A stretch of 64,000 bases of DNA from Natrialba taiwanensis DSM 12281 (GTDB lineage Archaea > Halobacteriota > Halobacteria > Halobacteriales > Natrialbaceae). Where the stretch lies: assembly GCF_000337595.1 (NCBI RefSeq), contig NZ_AOIL01000050.1, positions 135,588-199,587 of the forward strand. The letters are read 5' to 3'. Of the stretch, positions 35,015 through 44,478 are shown piece by piece. Position numbers and translations under genes: made by a program. Every line of letters starts with the position of its first letter. Position 1 is the first letter of the stretch. A model generated the notes under the pieces. It had not been told where the DNA came from. It saw only the letters and a list, made by a program, of their open reading frames with translations, and did no database searches.

Positions 35015-36214
35015 TTACTCGGCGACTGCGTCGTTCGCTGGAACCGTCGTCGCATCCTGGATCCAGAGATCCCCGAAGAGTTCGTCCTGGTCGAGAGTCA
35101 GGCGGCCGCGGTGGGCGAGAAAGAGCAGCGCGAGGTACGTCATCACGCGCGAGCCGCCGGTTTCTGCGATCTCCGCGTACAGCACTTCGTCGCGCCCGCG
35201 CTCGTAGCGCGCGATGAGTTCAGTCTCGACGTTGTCGATGACGGTTTCGATGTCCTCCTCGTGGGTGGTATGGGTCACGTCGTCGCTGGTCGGCTCGTCG
35301 TCCACCCGGAAGTCATCGCCCGAGTGGTAGCTCAGTTCTTGGACCCCGCGGTCGTAGCCGTGCGGCGAGTCGCTGGTGTCGTAGCTGCGGGATTCTTTCC
35401 ACCAGGTCCCCCGTTCTGCACTGCGGAGTTCGCGGACCAACTCGTCTAGCGTCTCGGGTTTCCCGCGGACGTGCTTGCGTTCGAGTCGGCGATCCATCTC
35501 GGCTTCGAGACTTTCGACGGGATCGAATCCGTCATCGGGCGCGTCGCCGCCGGCAGGATCGGGCGCACCGCCGCCCATCCCCCCCTCGTCGGCGAATGGT
35601 GCCTCCCACGGCGGGAGTTCGTCCTCCTCGGGCTCGTCCGTCGCGAAGAGTTCGTCGCTCTTCATCCGGAGCAGCACGCTCGCGTAGAACAGCGCCCGCC
35701 CCGAGGTCCGCAGGTCGGCGTCGTCGAGCGCCTCGAGAAACTTGTCCGTGACCTGGACCACGTCGATATCCCAGGGGTCGATGTCGCCGTTTTCGGCGAG
35801 TTGGACGAGGAGTTCGACGGGTTCGACTTCGTCTTCGCCGTCTTCGACGTCTTCGTCACCGGTGCCGGTACCGATATCGCTCTCGTCTCCGGCGGCCGCC
35901 CGCGAACCAGCGTCGTCGGGTTCGCTGAACTCGAGTACCGTGCCTCCTTCGCCTTGCGTATCGGTGGCTGCTCCGGGTCGTTCTCGGTCGTCGTGTCCGA
36001 CGATCTGGAGGGGGATGTCGTCCTCGCCCTCATCCACATCCCCATCCTCATTCTCGTCCTCGTTGTCCGGTCCGTCGTCTCTCTCGGTGGCTGTCTCGTC
36101 CGTCGACGAGTCCCACGCTGGCGACGACTCTTCGGTTCCGTCACTATCTTGCGGGTCTCCTCGTTCCCCGCTCGCGGCTTCGTCGTTCGCATCTGTCGAG
36201 GGATCCTGCGTCAT
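35015..36214 (-). CDS. scpA: segregation and condensation protein ScpA
   Basis: 399 residues. The conserved kleisin part begins EVEPVELLVQLAENGDIDPWDIDVVQVTDKFLEALDDAD (about residue 135) and includes RTSGRALFYASVLLRMKSDELF. The last 80 residues, VDNVETELIARYERGRDEVLYAEI... RGRLTLDQDELFGDLWI, form the winged-helix end that contacts Smc heads. The N-terminal 130 residues are an acidic, disordered extension. ScpA bridges Smc heads in chromosome organisation. It lies 21 bases after the smc stop, forming one operon. ScpB was not seen in this window. Confidence 0.93.
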   Translation of the reverse strand: MTQDPSTDANDEAASGERGDPQDSDGTEESSPAWDSSTDETATERDDGPDNEDENEDGDVDEGEDDIPLQIVGHDDRERPGAATDTQGEGGTVLEFSEPDDAGSRAAAGDESDIGTGTGDEDVEDGEDEVEPVELLVQLAENGDIDPWDIDVVQVTDKFLEALDDADLRTSGRALFYASVLLRMKSDELFATDEPEEDELPPWEAPFADEGGMGGGAPDPAGGDAPDDGFDPVESLEAEMDRRLERKHVRGKPETLDELVRELRSAERGTWWKESRSYDTSDSPHGYDRGVQELSYHSGDDFRVDDEPTSDDVTHTTHEEDIETVIDNVETELIARYERGRDEVLYAEIAETGGSRVMTYLALLFLAHRGRLTLDQDELFGDLWIQDATTVPANDAVAE

Positions 36215-36235
36215 CTTCGGTTCCTCGGGCCCTCC

Positions 36236-39200
36236 TTAGTCATCAGCCGGTACCCCCTCACCCTCGCCTTCGCCTTCGCCCTCGCTCAAGTCGATCCCCG
36301 TCACCGCGCTGACGTTGTCGTCTTGCATCGTCACGCCGATCGCTCGCTGGGAGCGGTCGAGCATCGCCGAGCGATGGGAGACGACGACGAACTGGGCCTT
36401 TTCGGCGAGTTCTTCGACCATCTCGCCGATCCGCTCGGCGTTGACGGCGTCGAGGAAGGCGTCGACCTCGTCGAGCGCGTAGAACGGGGCCGGGTTGTGC
36501 CGCTGGATCGCGAAGATGAACGCCAGCGCGGTCAGGGATTTTTCTCCGCCGGACATCGCGTCCAGGCGCTGGATCGGCTTGTCGCCGGGCTGGGCCTTCA
36601 TCGTCAGGCCGCCGTCGAACGGATCGTCCTCGTTCTCGAGGTGCAGCGTGCCGGTCCCTTCCGAGAGTTGTTCGAAAATCTCCGTAAACTGGGCGGAGAT
36701 CGCGTCGTAGGCGTCCATAAACGTCTGTTTTTTCTGCGTTTCGTACTGTTCGATTCGGTCTCGAATCCCCGCCGCCTCCTCGACGAGCGTCGCTTTCCCG
36801 TCTTCGAGTTCGTCGAGATCGGTGCGGACCTCGTCGTACTCGTCGATTGCGAGCATGTTAACGGGCTCCATCGCCTCCATATCACCTTGGAGGAGGTCGA
36901 TCATCTCGAGGACGGTCTCGTGGTCGGGGACGTCTTCGGGGTCGTAGTCGCCGACCTCGGCTTCGAGACTCTCGATTTCCCATTCGAGGTCGCTGACGCG
37001 CTCGCGTTTGTCTTCGAGTTTGCTCTCGACGGCGTTAACACGGTCCTGTTGCTGGTCGCGCTTCGTCCGGGCCTCCGAAAGGTCCTCTTTGAGGTCGCTG
37101 CGGTCGTCTTTCAGCTCGGCGAGTTCAGCCTCGAGTTCCTCGACGGCTTCGTGTTTCGCCTCCAGAGTCTCGCGTTTCTCGGCGATGGTTTCCTCGCAGT
37201 CTGCGATGCGATCTTCGTGTTCGGCCGTGCGGTTCTGGGCGGTCTCGATGTCGTCGTGGAGATCTTCGATGGCGTCTTCGGCGTACTCTTTCTCGAGTTC
37301 GAGTTCGTTGAGCGTGCCGTCGAGGTCGTCGATTTGGTCCTCGCGGTCGTCGATTTCGCTTTCGAGGGCTTCGATCTGGGCGGTGAGTTCTGGGATCTTC
37401 GAGTCTGCGAGTTCAGATTCGAGGTCGTCGATGTCGGCCTCGACGGCCTCGATGTCGGCTGTCTGCTCGTCAATCTCGCCGGCGATTTCGTTCATCCGCT
37501 CGTCGACGGATTCGCGCTCCTCGCGGAGGTCGTCGAGTTCGGCCTCGAGCGTTTCGATTTCGTTCTCGATGGACTCGCGGGTGGAATCGAGGGAGTCGAG
37601 TTCGCTCTCGATCGAGCGGACCTCGTCTGCGGCGTCGGTCTTGCGGTCGCGGGCGTCGTCGAGGCGGTCCTCGACGCCGCGCAGGTCCTCACGGAGGGAC
37701 TCGCGTTCCTCCTGCAGGTCCGTGATCTGTTTGGCGACGCGCTCGAGTTGGCCTTCGCCGCCGCCGGTAAAGGAGTAGCGCGAGCCCTTCCGGGAGCCGC
37801 CGGTCATCGCGCCGCTTTTCTCGACCAAGTCGCCGTCGAGGGTGACCATCCGGTAATCGCCCATGTACGAGCGGGCGGTCTCGATGTCCTCGACGACGAG
37901 GGTGTCGCCGAGGACGTACGAGAAGACGCCGGCGAACTGGTCGTCGAAGTCGACGAGGTTGTACGCGAAGTCGACGACGCCGGGATCGCTTGGGGCGTTC
38001 GGAAGCCGGCGCTGGCTCATATCGGTCAGCGGCAGGAAGGTCGCCCGACCCGCATTGCGCGATTTCAGGTGTTCGATACACTGCTGGCCGACCACGTCGT
38101 CGTTGACGACCACGTTTGCGAGTCGGCCGCCCGCCGCCGTCTCGCAGGCCACGGCGAACTCGCCGGAGACGTTTCCTAACTGCGCCACCGCGCCGTGGAC
38201 GCCGTTGATCCCCGAGTTCAGGATCGTGGTCACCGCGCGGCCGAACGAGGAGTCGCCGCTCTCGCCGGCGTTGGCTTCGAGTTCGGCGTACTCCTGTTGT
38301 TTCGCCTGTAGTTTGTCGTCGGTGTCGTCGATGTCGGCCTGAATACGGCGCTTCTCGTCTTTGAGGTCGTCGACGACTTCTGCGATGTTCGCACGATTCT
38401 TCGTCGCCTTCTCGAGTTCGCGTTCGAGGTCGCTGCGCCGGTTTTCGAGTTCGGGGAGGTCCTCGCGGCGCTCCTCGATCGTCGTCTCCTTCTCGCTGAT
38501 CGTGTTCGACCGGCGGCGAGCTTCGTCGAGGAGTCGGTCCTGCTCGCGCTGGAGGTCGTTGCGCTCGGTCTTTGCGTCTTCGAGGTCGTCCTTTCGCGCC
38601 GCGAGATCGGCTTTGAGTTCGTCGAACTCGGTGTCGACGGCGTCGATTTCGGCCTCGAGTTCGTCGCGCTCGGCCTCGCGTTCCTGGATTTCGGTCTTGA
38701 GCGAGGCCTTTTCGAGTTTGTGCTCGCGCATTTCCTCGTCGAGTTCCTCGATCGTCTCCTGCTTGCGATCGATCTGGACGAAGGCTTCGCGCCGTTTCGA
38801 TTCGGCCGCCTCGATTTGCTCCTCGCTGGCTTCAATTTTGTCCTCGAGCCGCGAGATGTCGCCTTTGATCTCCTCGATTTCGCTTTTAATCTGGAGCTGT
38901 TCGTCCTCGCCCTTGCGTTCGATTTCGGCGTTTAAGTCCTCGAGGTCCTCCTGGAGGCGGACGACTTTCCCCTGGCGCTCGTCGAGTTCGCGCTGGAGCT
39001 CCTCGAGGTCGGATTCGAGGTCGTCGACGGCTGCCGTGGCTGTCTCGAGTTCGGCGCGCTTTTCCTCGAGTTCGCTGGCCTTCTTGTAGCCATCGTACAC
39101 CTCTTTCTCGCGGCGGAGTCGTCGGTAGCGCATGGCTTGCCGGCGCTCGTCGGCGAGCTGGTCGAGGCGGTCGCGCTTTTCCTCGATGCGGAGTTCGGCC

Positions 39201-39829
39201 TCGTCGATGCGTTCTTCGACGATATCGAGTTCCTCGAAGGCGTCCTCCTTCTTCGCGTCGAACTCGGCGACGCCGGCGATTTCGTCGATGATCTCCCGGC
39301 GGGCGTGGGGGGTCATGTTGATGATCTCGGTCACGTCGCCCTGCATGACGACGTTGTACCCCTCCGGCGTGACGCCGGCCTGGGCGAGCAGGTCCTGAAT
39401 GTCCGAGAGGTTGACCGAGCGGTCGTTTACGTAGTAGTAGGAGTAGTAGTTGTCCTCGGTTTCCTTGACGCGGCGACGGATGCGGATTTCGTCGACATCG
39501 CCGATGTCCTCGCTACCCGCGGCGTTGACGACCTGTGACCGATCGAGCGTCGCGTCCGAGTTGTCGAGGATAACTTCGACGATGGCTTCGCGCGGCCCGT
39601 CGGAGTTCGACCCGTCCTCGTGGCCGGGGTTGTAGATGAGATCGGTGAGTTTCTCCGCGCGGATGCCGCGGGTCCGTGCGAGTCCGAGGGCGAAGAGAAC
39701 GGCGTCGATGATGTTCGACTTTCCCGAGCCGTTCGGGCCCGTGACGACGGTGAAATCCTCGTAGAACGGAATTTTCGTCTTTCGACCGAAGCTCTTGAAC
39801 TTGTCCAGAACGACTGCCTTGATATACAT
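36236..39829 (-). CDS. smc: chromosome segregation protein Smc
   Basis: 1197 residues, full length. N-terminal head: MYIKAVVLDKFKSFGRKTKIPFYEDFTVVTGPNGSGKSNIIDAVLFALG (Walker A GPNGSGKS at about residues 32-39). Long antiparallel coiled coils flank a hinge at about residues 520-660 (SSFGRAVTTILNSGINGVHGAVAQLG). The C-terminal head has the signature AMSGGEKSLTALAFIFAIQ and Walker B FYALDEVDAFLDAVNAERI. Smc extrudes or tethers DNA loops using ATP. It ends with a Gly/Glu repeat tail. The upstream gene is a small coiled-coil protein and scpA follows. Confidence 0.98.
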   Translation of the reverse strand: MYIKAVVLDKFKSFGRKTKIPFYEDFTVVTGPNGSGKSNIIDAVLFALGLARTRGIRAEKLTDLIYNPGHEDGSNSDGPREAIVEVILDNSDATLDRSQVVNAAGSEDIGDVDEIRIRRRVKETEDNYYSYYYVNDRSVNLSDIQDLLAQAGVTPEGYNVVMQGDVTEIINMTPHARREIIDEIAGVAEFDAKKEDAFEELDIVEERIDEAELRIEEKRDRLDQLADERRQAMRYRRLRREKEVYDGYKKASELEEKRAELETATAAVDDLESDLEELQRELDERQGKVVRLQEDLEDLNAEIERKGEDEQLQIKSEIEEIKGDISRLEDKIEASEEQIEAAESKRREAFVQIDRKQETIEELDEEMREHKLEKASLKTEIQEREAERDELEAEIDAVDTEFDELKADLAARKDDLEDAKTERNDLQREQDRLLDEARRRSNTISEKETTIEERREDLPELENRRSDLERELEKATKNRANIAEVVDDLKDEKRRIQADIDDTDDKLQAKQQEYAELEANAGESGDSSFGRAVTTILNSGINGVHGAVAQLGNVSGEFAVACETAAGGRLANVVVNDDVVGQQCIEHLKSRNAGRATFLPLTDMSQRRLPNAPSDPGVVDFAYNLVDFDDQFAGVFSYVLGDTLVVEDIETARSYMGDYRMVTLDGDLVEKSGAMTGGSRKGSRYSFTGGGEGQLERVAKQITDLQEERESLREDLRGVEDRLDDARDRKTDAADEVRSIESELDSLDSTRESIENEIETLEAELDDLREERESVDERMNEIAGEIDEQTADIEAVEADIDDLESELADSKIPELTAQIEALESEIDDREDQIDDLDGTLNELELEKEYAEDAIEDLHDDIETAQNRTAEHEDRIADCEETIAEKRETLEAKHEAVEELEAELAELKDDRSDLKEDLSEARTKRDQQQDRVNAVESKLEDKRERVSDLEWEIESLEAEVGDYDPEDVPDHETVLEMIDLLQGDMEAMEPVNMLAIDEYDEVRTDLDELEDGKATLVEEAAGIRDRIEQYETQKKQTFMDAYDAISAQFTEIFEQLSEGTGTLHLENEDDPFDGGLTMKAQPGDKPIQRLDAMSGGEKSLTALAFIFAIQRHNPAPFYALDEVDAFLDAVNAERIGEMVEELAEKAQFVVVSHRSAMLDRSQRAIGVTMQDDNVSAVTGIDLSEGEGEGEGEGVPADD

Positions 39830-39936
39830 TCTCTTCTCGAGCCCTCCGTGCCGTCGGGGATTGCACTCGGGGCATCGTGGCGGACACCGGCCTGCGACGA
39901 GCCAGTCCGGTCCCCCGAATGCGAACCGCCGTGCAG

Positions 39937-40263
39937 TTATGCGACAATAATGTCGTCGCTACCTGAGTCTTCCGCTTCGTCGCCGGATTGGGCTTCGCTT
40001 TCCGTATCCGCATCGGCCGTCGCCTCTTCGACTTCCTCCGGAGCGGCTTCCGGGGTCTCCGAATCGCGGTCGGCGGCATCGGCACCGGTTCCGGCTTCGT
40101 TCTGGCGGCGCTCGGGAACGCGAGTCGGCGTCTCCGTATCGAGTTCGGCTTCGAGAACGCGGATGCGTTCTTTGGCTTCGATGAGTTCGTCGGTCAGGCC
40201 CTCGACGGTCGATTCGAGTTCTGCGACCGTTGATTCGAGCTGCTCGACGCGGTTGTTCGACAT
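39937..40263 (-). CDS. small coiled-coil acidic protein upstream of smc (DUF7518-like)
   Basis: 108 residues: MSNNRVEQLESTVAELESTVEGLTDELIEAKERIRVLEAELD forms a coiled coil over the first 45 residues, followed by a disordered acidic region. I believe this corresponds to a haloarchaeal family (DUF7518, number from memory) found directly upstream of smc. It may be an accessory of the condensin complex, an inference from position alone. The gap to smc is 107 bases. The divergent acyl-CoA synthetase gene starts 301 bases away. Confidence 0.75.
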   Translation of the reverse strand: MSNNRVEQLESTVAELESTVEGLTDELIEAKERIRVLEAELDTETPTRVPERRQNEAGTGADAADRDSETPEAAPEEVEEATADADTESEAQSGDEAEDSGSDDIIVA

Positions 40264-40564
40264 ACGTTCTAGGGCTGTTGCCTGCCACATAAACGTACGT
40301 CAGACACACCTACCTGTTTTGGTACATACTGCCGCCGGCTATAGGAACACCTGAAACGGGTTACACACTGATCGTACAGCTCTCGTGTGATCAGGTGTGC
40401 ACTAACTTGCAGTGGCTACTATCGGTCCTGCACTCTCTTTCGCACAGATCTGTCGGTAGATGGGACTTGGACGACAGAATACGCCACCACTGTCCGCGAG
40501 TCAGCGCGCTACGACCTGTTGTTTGATAGGGGGCTGACGCCAACCTGTGTGTGTCATCATCACC
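40264..40564. other. 301-base divergent intergenic region
   Basis: Promoters for both flanks are expected here. A CATAAACG-like element near 40289-40296 would serve the coiled-coil gene on the minus strand, and a TTGATAGG element near 40523-40530 may serve the acyl-CoA synthetase. An Arg-poor, Cys-rich open frame within it does not look real. Confidence 0.45.
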
Positions 40565-42589
40565 ATGACTGCGAACACCAGCCTCGACGACGTTGACGAG
40601 ATCGTCCACGAACCCAGCCAGGCGTTCGTCGAGTCGACGAACGTCGCCGAGTTCATGCGAACCCACGGGATCGAGGATTACGAGGCGTTGATCGAACGGA
40701 CGACAACTGAACTCGAGGGCGTCGAGGCGTCGGGCGTCGACTGGTTCTGGGACGAAATCGTCGACTATCTGGATATCGAGTTCTACGAGGAGTACGAGAC
40801 GGTCCGAGATGACAGTGAGGGGCCGCAGTTCACCGACTGGTATCCCGGCGGCGAACTGAACGTTGCGCACAACGTCGTCGACCGCCACGCCGCCGTCGAC
40901 GAGGAGCGCCGCAACAAGGTTGCGACTATCTGGGAGGGGGAGGACGGGGAGGTTCGCGAAATCACGTACCACGAACTCCACCGGCAGTCGAACCAGGTGG
41001 CGAACGCGCTCGAAGCGCGGGGTATCGAGACGGGTGATACGGTCGGGCTCTACATGCCGATGGTACCGGAGGTCGTCTCGATCCTGTACGGCTGTTTCAA
41101 GGTCGGCGCGATCGCGGTGCCCATCTTCTCGGGCTTCGGCATCGACGCGGCGGCGACTCGGATCACCGATTCGGAGTGTTCGGTTCTCTTCACCGGCGAC
41201 GGCTTCTACCGCCGCGGCGATCCGGTCTACCTCAAGTCAGGAGCCGACGAGGCGATCGAAGAGGCAGGTTACGTAGAGGACACGATCGTCTTCGACAGGC
41301 TCGGTTCCGGTGGGGACGAGGCGGAGCGCGAGATTCCCTGGAACGATGACCGCGACGAGTGGTGGGCCGAGGCCGTCGAAACCGCGGACGACGAGTTCGA
41401 AACGAAGTCGCTGCCCTCGGATCAGGAGTCAATGCTTCTCTACTCCTCGGGCACCACCGGGAAGCCGAAGGGGATCGTCCACACCCACGCCGGCGTGCAG
41501 GTCCAGTGCGCGAAGGAGGTCTCCTTCGGGATGGACCTCAAACCTGCGGACCGGTTCTTCTGGGTTTCGGACATCGGCTGGATGATGGGCCCCTGGACAC
41601 TCATCGGGACGCACACCTTCGGCGGCACCGTCTTCATGTACGAGGGTGCGCCCGACTATCCCGAGCCGGATCGCTTCTGGGAGATGATCGACCGCCACAA
41701 GCTCACCCAGTTCGGTATTTCGCCGACTGCCATCCGAGCACTTCGTAAACACGGGGACGACTGGCTGGAGGGCCACGACCTCTCCTCGCTGCGCCTGCTC
41801 GGCTCGACCGGCGAACCCTGGGACCCCGAATCCTGGCAGTGGTTCTACGAAAACGTCGGCGGCGGCGAGTGCCCGATCATCAACATCTCCGGGGGCACCG
41901 AAATCTGCGGCTGTTTCCTGATGCCGATGCCGACCGAACCGCTCAAACCCTGCACGCTCGGCGGGCCGGGGATCGGCATGGACATCGACATCGTCAACTC
42001 CGCGGGCGAGTCGGTCGCGGACGACCACGAGCGCGGCTTCCTCGTCGCCAGCGACTCCTGTCCCTCCATGACCAAGTCCCTCTGGTCCGGCGACGAACGC
42101 TATCTCGAGGAGTACTGGTCGACCTTCGAGGACCCGGCACTGTGGGACCACGGCGACTGGGCCCAGAAAGACGAGGACGGCTTCTGGTTCCTCCACGGCC
42201 GCGCAGACGACGCGCTGAACGTCGCCGGTCGCAAGGTCGGCCCCGCCGAAGTGGAGGGCGCACTTATCGACCACGCGGCGGTCAACCAGGCCGCCGCCAT
42301 CGGCGCGCCGGACGACACCACCGGCACCGCGGTCGTCGCCTACGCGATCCTCGCAGACGACATCGACGAAACCGACGCCCTTCGAGAGGAACTGCGCGCG
42401 CAGGTCGGCGAGGAACTGGGCAAGCCCTTCCGCCCCCGTGAGGTCCTGTTCGTCGACGAGTTCCCCAAGACGCAGTCGGGCAAGATCATCCGCCGCGCGA
42501 TCGAAGCGACCTACACGGGCGAGGACCTCGGCGATATGAGCAGTATCGAAAATCCGGCGGCGCTCGATGAACTCGAGGCCGCCCGATAA
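40565..42589 (+). CDS. AMP-forming acyl-CoA synthetase (acetyl/propionyl-CoA synthetase-like)
   Basis: 674 residues of the ANL superfamily. Motifs: LLYSSGTTGKPKGIVHTHAG (P-loop), GSTGEPWDPESWQWFYENVGGGECPIINISGGTEICG (adenine site), the hinge and NVAGRKVGPAEVEGALIDH, and the C-terminal catalytic lysine in PKTQSGKIIRRAIEATYTG. It activates a short or medium-chain acid with ATP and CoA; the N-terminal part (TVRDDSEGPQFTDWYPGGELNVAHNVVDRH) is like acetyl-CoA synthetases. ATG 40565 is used; an ATG six codons upstream is in frame but lacks support. Confidence 0.93.
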   Translation: MTANTSLDDVDEIVHEPSQAFVESTNVAEFMRTHGIEDYEALIERTTTELEGVEASGVDWFWDEIVDYLDIEFYEEYETVRDDSEGPQFTDWYPGGELNVAHNVVDRHAAVDEERRNKVATIWEGEDGEVREITYHELHRQSNQVANALEARGIETGDTVGLYMPMVPEVVSILYGCFKVGAIAVPIFSGFGIDAAATRITDSECSVLFTGDGFYRRGDPVYLKSGADEAIEEAGYVEDTIVFDRLGSGGDEAEREIPWNDDRDEWWAEAVETADDEFETKSLPSDQESMLLYSSGTTGKPKGIVHTHAGVQVQCAKEVSFGMDLKPADRFFWVSDIGWMMGPWTLIGTHTFGGTVFMYEGAPDYPEPDRFWEMIDRHKLTQFGISPTAIRALRKHGDDWLEGHDLSSLRLLGSTGEPWDPESWQWFYENVGGGECPIINISGGTEICGCFLMPMPTEPLKPCTLGGPGIGMDIDIVNSAGESVADDHERGFLVASDSCPSMTKSLWSGDERYLEEYWSTFEDPALWDHGDWAQKDEDGFWFLHGRADDALNVAGRKVGPAEVEGALIDHAAVNQAAAIGAPDDTTGTAVVAYAILADDIDETDALREELRAQVGEELGKPFRPREVLFVDEFPKTQSGKIIRRAIEATYTGEDLGDMSSIENPAALDELEAAR

Positions 42590-42773
42590 CGCACGCTGTT
42601 GAAACGTTACGTCTCGACTGAGCGGATCTCTGTCGGTAGGACGGTGTTTCCCAGGATTCTGAAAAAACCGGTATCGTCACGACGAGCCTTTGAATACGTG
42701 ATTCAGGCCGTCCGTATCGAATTGGGGACCGCCGTTCACACGACGGCCTGCAATCATCGAGGTGAGCGACAGT

Positions 42774-43263
42774 ATGGCCACGACAGCGGAGACGGAACCC
42801 GAGGCGAGCCGTCGACCTCGACGAGTTCGAGGGAGCGGACATCTATCAGGAACACGACGAACGGGCGCGAATACGCGGTTACTTCCCGCTAACGCCCGGA
42901 ACGCCGAACGCGAGCGGCGTCGGTGCCGAGGAGTGGATGATCGTCTCTATCGAGATCGAGCCGGGAAACTACCTTCCGTCCCACTGGGATAGTAACGAGG
43001 AACTCCTCGTGGTGACCGGGGGCCGGGTTACGGCGACAATCGACGACGAGACGGTCGACCTGCACGCCGGACAGTGTGCGGTCGTCCCCGAAATAGAACC
43101 GCACGAACTTCGCAACGACGGCGACGAAACAGCGTCGATCATCGGATTCTTCCCGGGTACCGAACTGACCGCGACGTTCGACGACGTTTTGCAGCCGTTC
43201 GGCACTGCGGAGGTAACGCTCGGATCGGCACCGGCCGAGGATCGTCAAGAGCGAACCGACTAG
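42774..43263 (+). pseudogene. cupin-domain protein, interrupted by a frameshift
   Basis: From ATG 42774 the reading is MATTAETEPEAS and then Arg-rich nonsense, but in another frame starting near 42812 it continues VDLDEFEGADIYQEHDERARIRGYFPLTPGTPNASGVGAEEWMIVSIEIEPGNYLPSHWDSNEELLVVTGGRVTATIDDETVDLHAGQCAVVPEIEPHELRNDGD. This is a cupin barrel, with the metal-type H(x)... motif partly kept as SHW and PHEL. An ATG at 42937 would give only a C-terminal 108-residue fragment. One extra base, or two missing, near 42808-42812 explains the break. Function of this haloarchaeal cupin is unknown. Confidence 0.75.
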
Positions 43264-43453
43264 CCGGTCCCGAGAACGCTCGGCCTGCGATACGCAGGTG
43301 CACCGTCTATTTTTGCGGATGCAAACCGTCGTCGACGGCGTCGGTACCGGTATAGCTAGGCACGATGGCCCGAGAGAAATCAGGGGAATGCGCGACGATG
43401 TGGCCGGTTCTATCGCGGCGACCGACTACTACGTCGTCGGCGTTACGCGCCGA

Positions 43454-44272
43454 TCAGACCGTCGGAACGCCGAATAACAGCGAGAATACGGCGGCACCGA
43501 TCAACAGAACGCCCACAGCGAACGCGACGCGCTCGCCGTCCGGCGTCAGGCGCTCGATCGAGACGACGAGCGTCAGGCTGACCATTACGAGGAAATTCAT
43601 CGACCCGAGCGCGACCATCAGCGCGAACAGCGGCCAGGTGCACGCGACGCAGTTCGTCGCGTAGGAGATCCCCCTGCGAACCATCCGATTCACATTGGGA
43701 CAGTGCGGAATCGACTGGCAGGACGCACACCGCGAGAGCACCCGGCGCTTGAACGGCGTTAGCTGGTAGCCGCCGGCGAACGCGAGCAGTCCGGCGACGG
43801 GGACCGTCCCCGCACCGAGCCCGAACGCGGACGCGGTCGAGAACTCGTGAATCGAGACGAGCAGTTCGACCGCGAGGGGCACTGCGCCGATCGCCGTCCA
43901 GACGAGACCGTAGCCGCCGAGGAACCCGGCGATCGACGGAACGGCGACGGACGGATTCTGACACACGTCATCGAGGTGCTGTCGAACGACCGGAATCAGC
44001 GACGGGAGCATCATCGCGAGCATCATCGTGCCCCACATGAGCAGGTACGCGACGGTACCCGAGAGCCCGTTTGCCGTTGCCATCGCTTCGGGGACGCCGG
44101 GGGCGGCCATCGGGACCGCGAGTTCAGCGGGAGCGGGACCGAGATTGGGAAGCCAGCCTTCGAAGAGGATGAGCCACAGGAGTGCCGAGAGCGAGAGGGT
44201 GGTGAGTTCGGCGATGGGGAGCGAGTCGGAGTCGATACGAGTGGTGAACGAGAGTGGATTGTCGGGGAGCAT
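43454..44272 (-). CDS. DUF2182 integral membrane protein (predicted metal-binding)
   Basis: 272 residues with about seven membrane segments. It has the DUF2182 hallmarks: LLMWGTMMLAMMLPSLIPVV, the cytoplasmic loop YQLTPFKRRVLSRCASCQS, and SYATNCVACTWPLFALMVALGSMNFLVMVSLT. COG5486 proteins are described as predicted metal-binding membrane proteins; the Cys pairs CASC and CVAC could be the ligands. Function is not established. It precedes the propeller/pseudo-GDH operon on the same strand but after a 206-base gap. Confidence 0.85.
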   Translation of the reverse strand: MLPDNPLSFTTRIDSDSLPIAELTTLSLSALLWLILFEGWLPNLGPAPAELAVPMAAPGVPEAMATANGLSGTVAYLLMWGTMMLAMMLPSLIPVVRQHLDDVCQNPSVAVPSIAGFLGGYGLVWTAIGAVPLAVELLVSIHEFSTASAFGLGAGTVPVAGLLAFAGGYQLTPFKRRVLSRCASCQSIPHCPNVNRMVRRGISYATNCVACTWPLFALMVALGSMNFLVMVSLTLVVSIERLTPDGERVAFAVGVLLIGAAVFSLLFGVPTV

Positions 44273-44478
44273 CGAGTGAACAGCAGGATAATCGGTGGAT
44301 TCGGGATCGGATTTCGACGATAAAACGGTTCGTTACGACGGTATCGAACGGTGGCGGAAGGGACAGAAACGGTGGGGCTGTCATGCGGGTCGATCAGTTG
44401 GCGAGTGGGGGAGGGGGTGCAAGGGGTTGATGGGGTTGAAGGGGTTGTGAGCGGTGGTATGGGCCGGCGGGTGGCGCG

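Noticed and set aside
35471-38179. Very long open frame (902 residues) on the plus strand across smc and scpA
   Set aside because: It is the antisense shadow of the acidic, GC-biased smc and scpA genes. Its Leu/Val/Phe-rich composition arises from reading acidic codons backwards, and no domain is recognisable.
42937-43263. Stand-alone short cupin starting at ATG 42937
   Set aside because: Conserved-looking coding sequence extends upstream in the same frame without a start, so the short form is more likely a broken longer gene.
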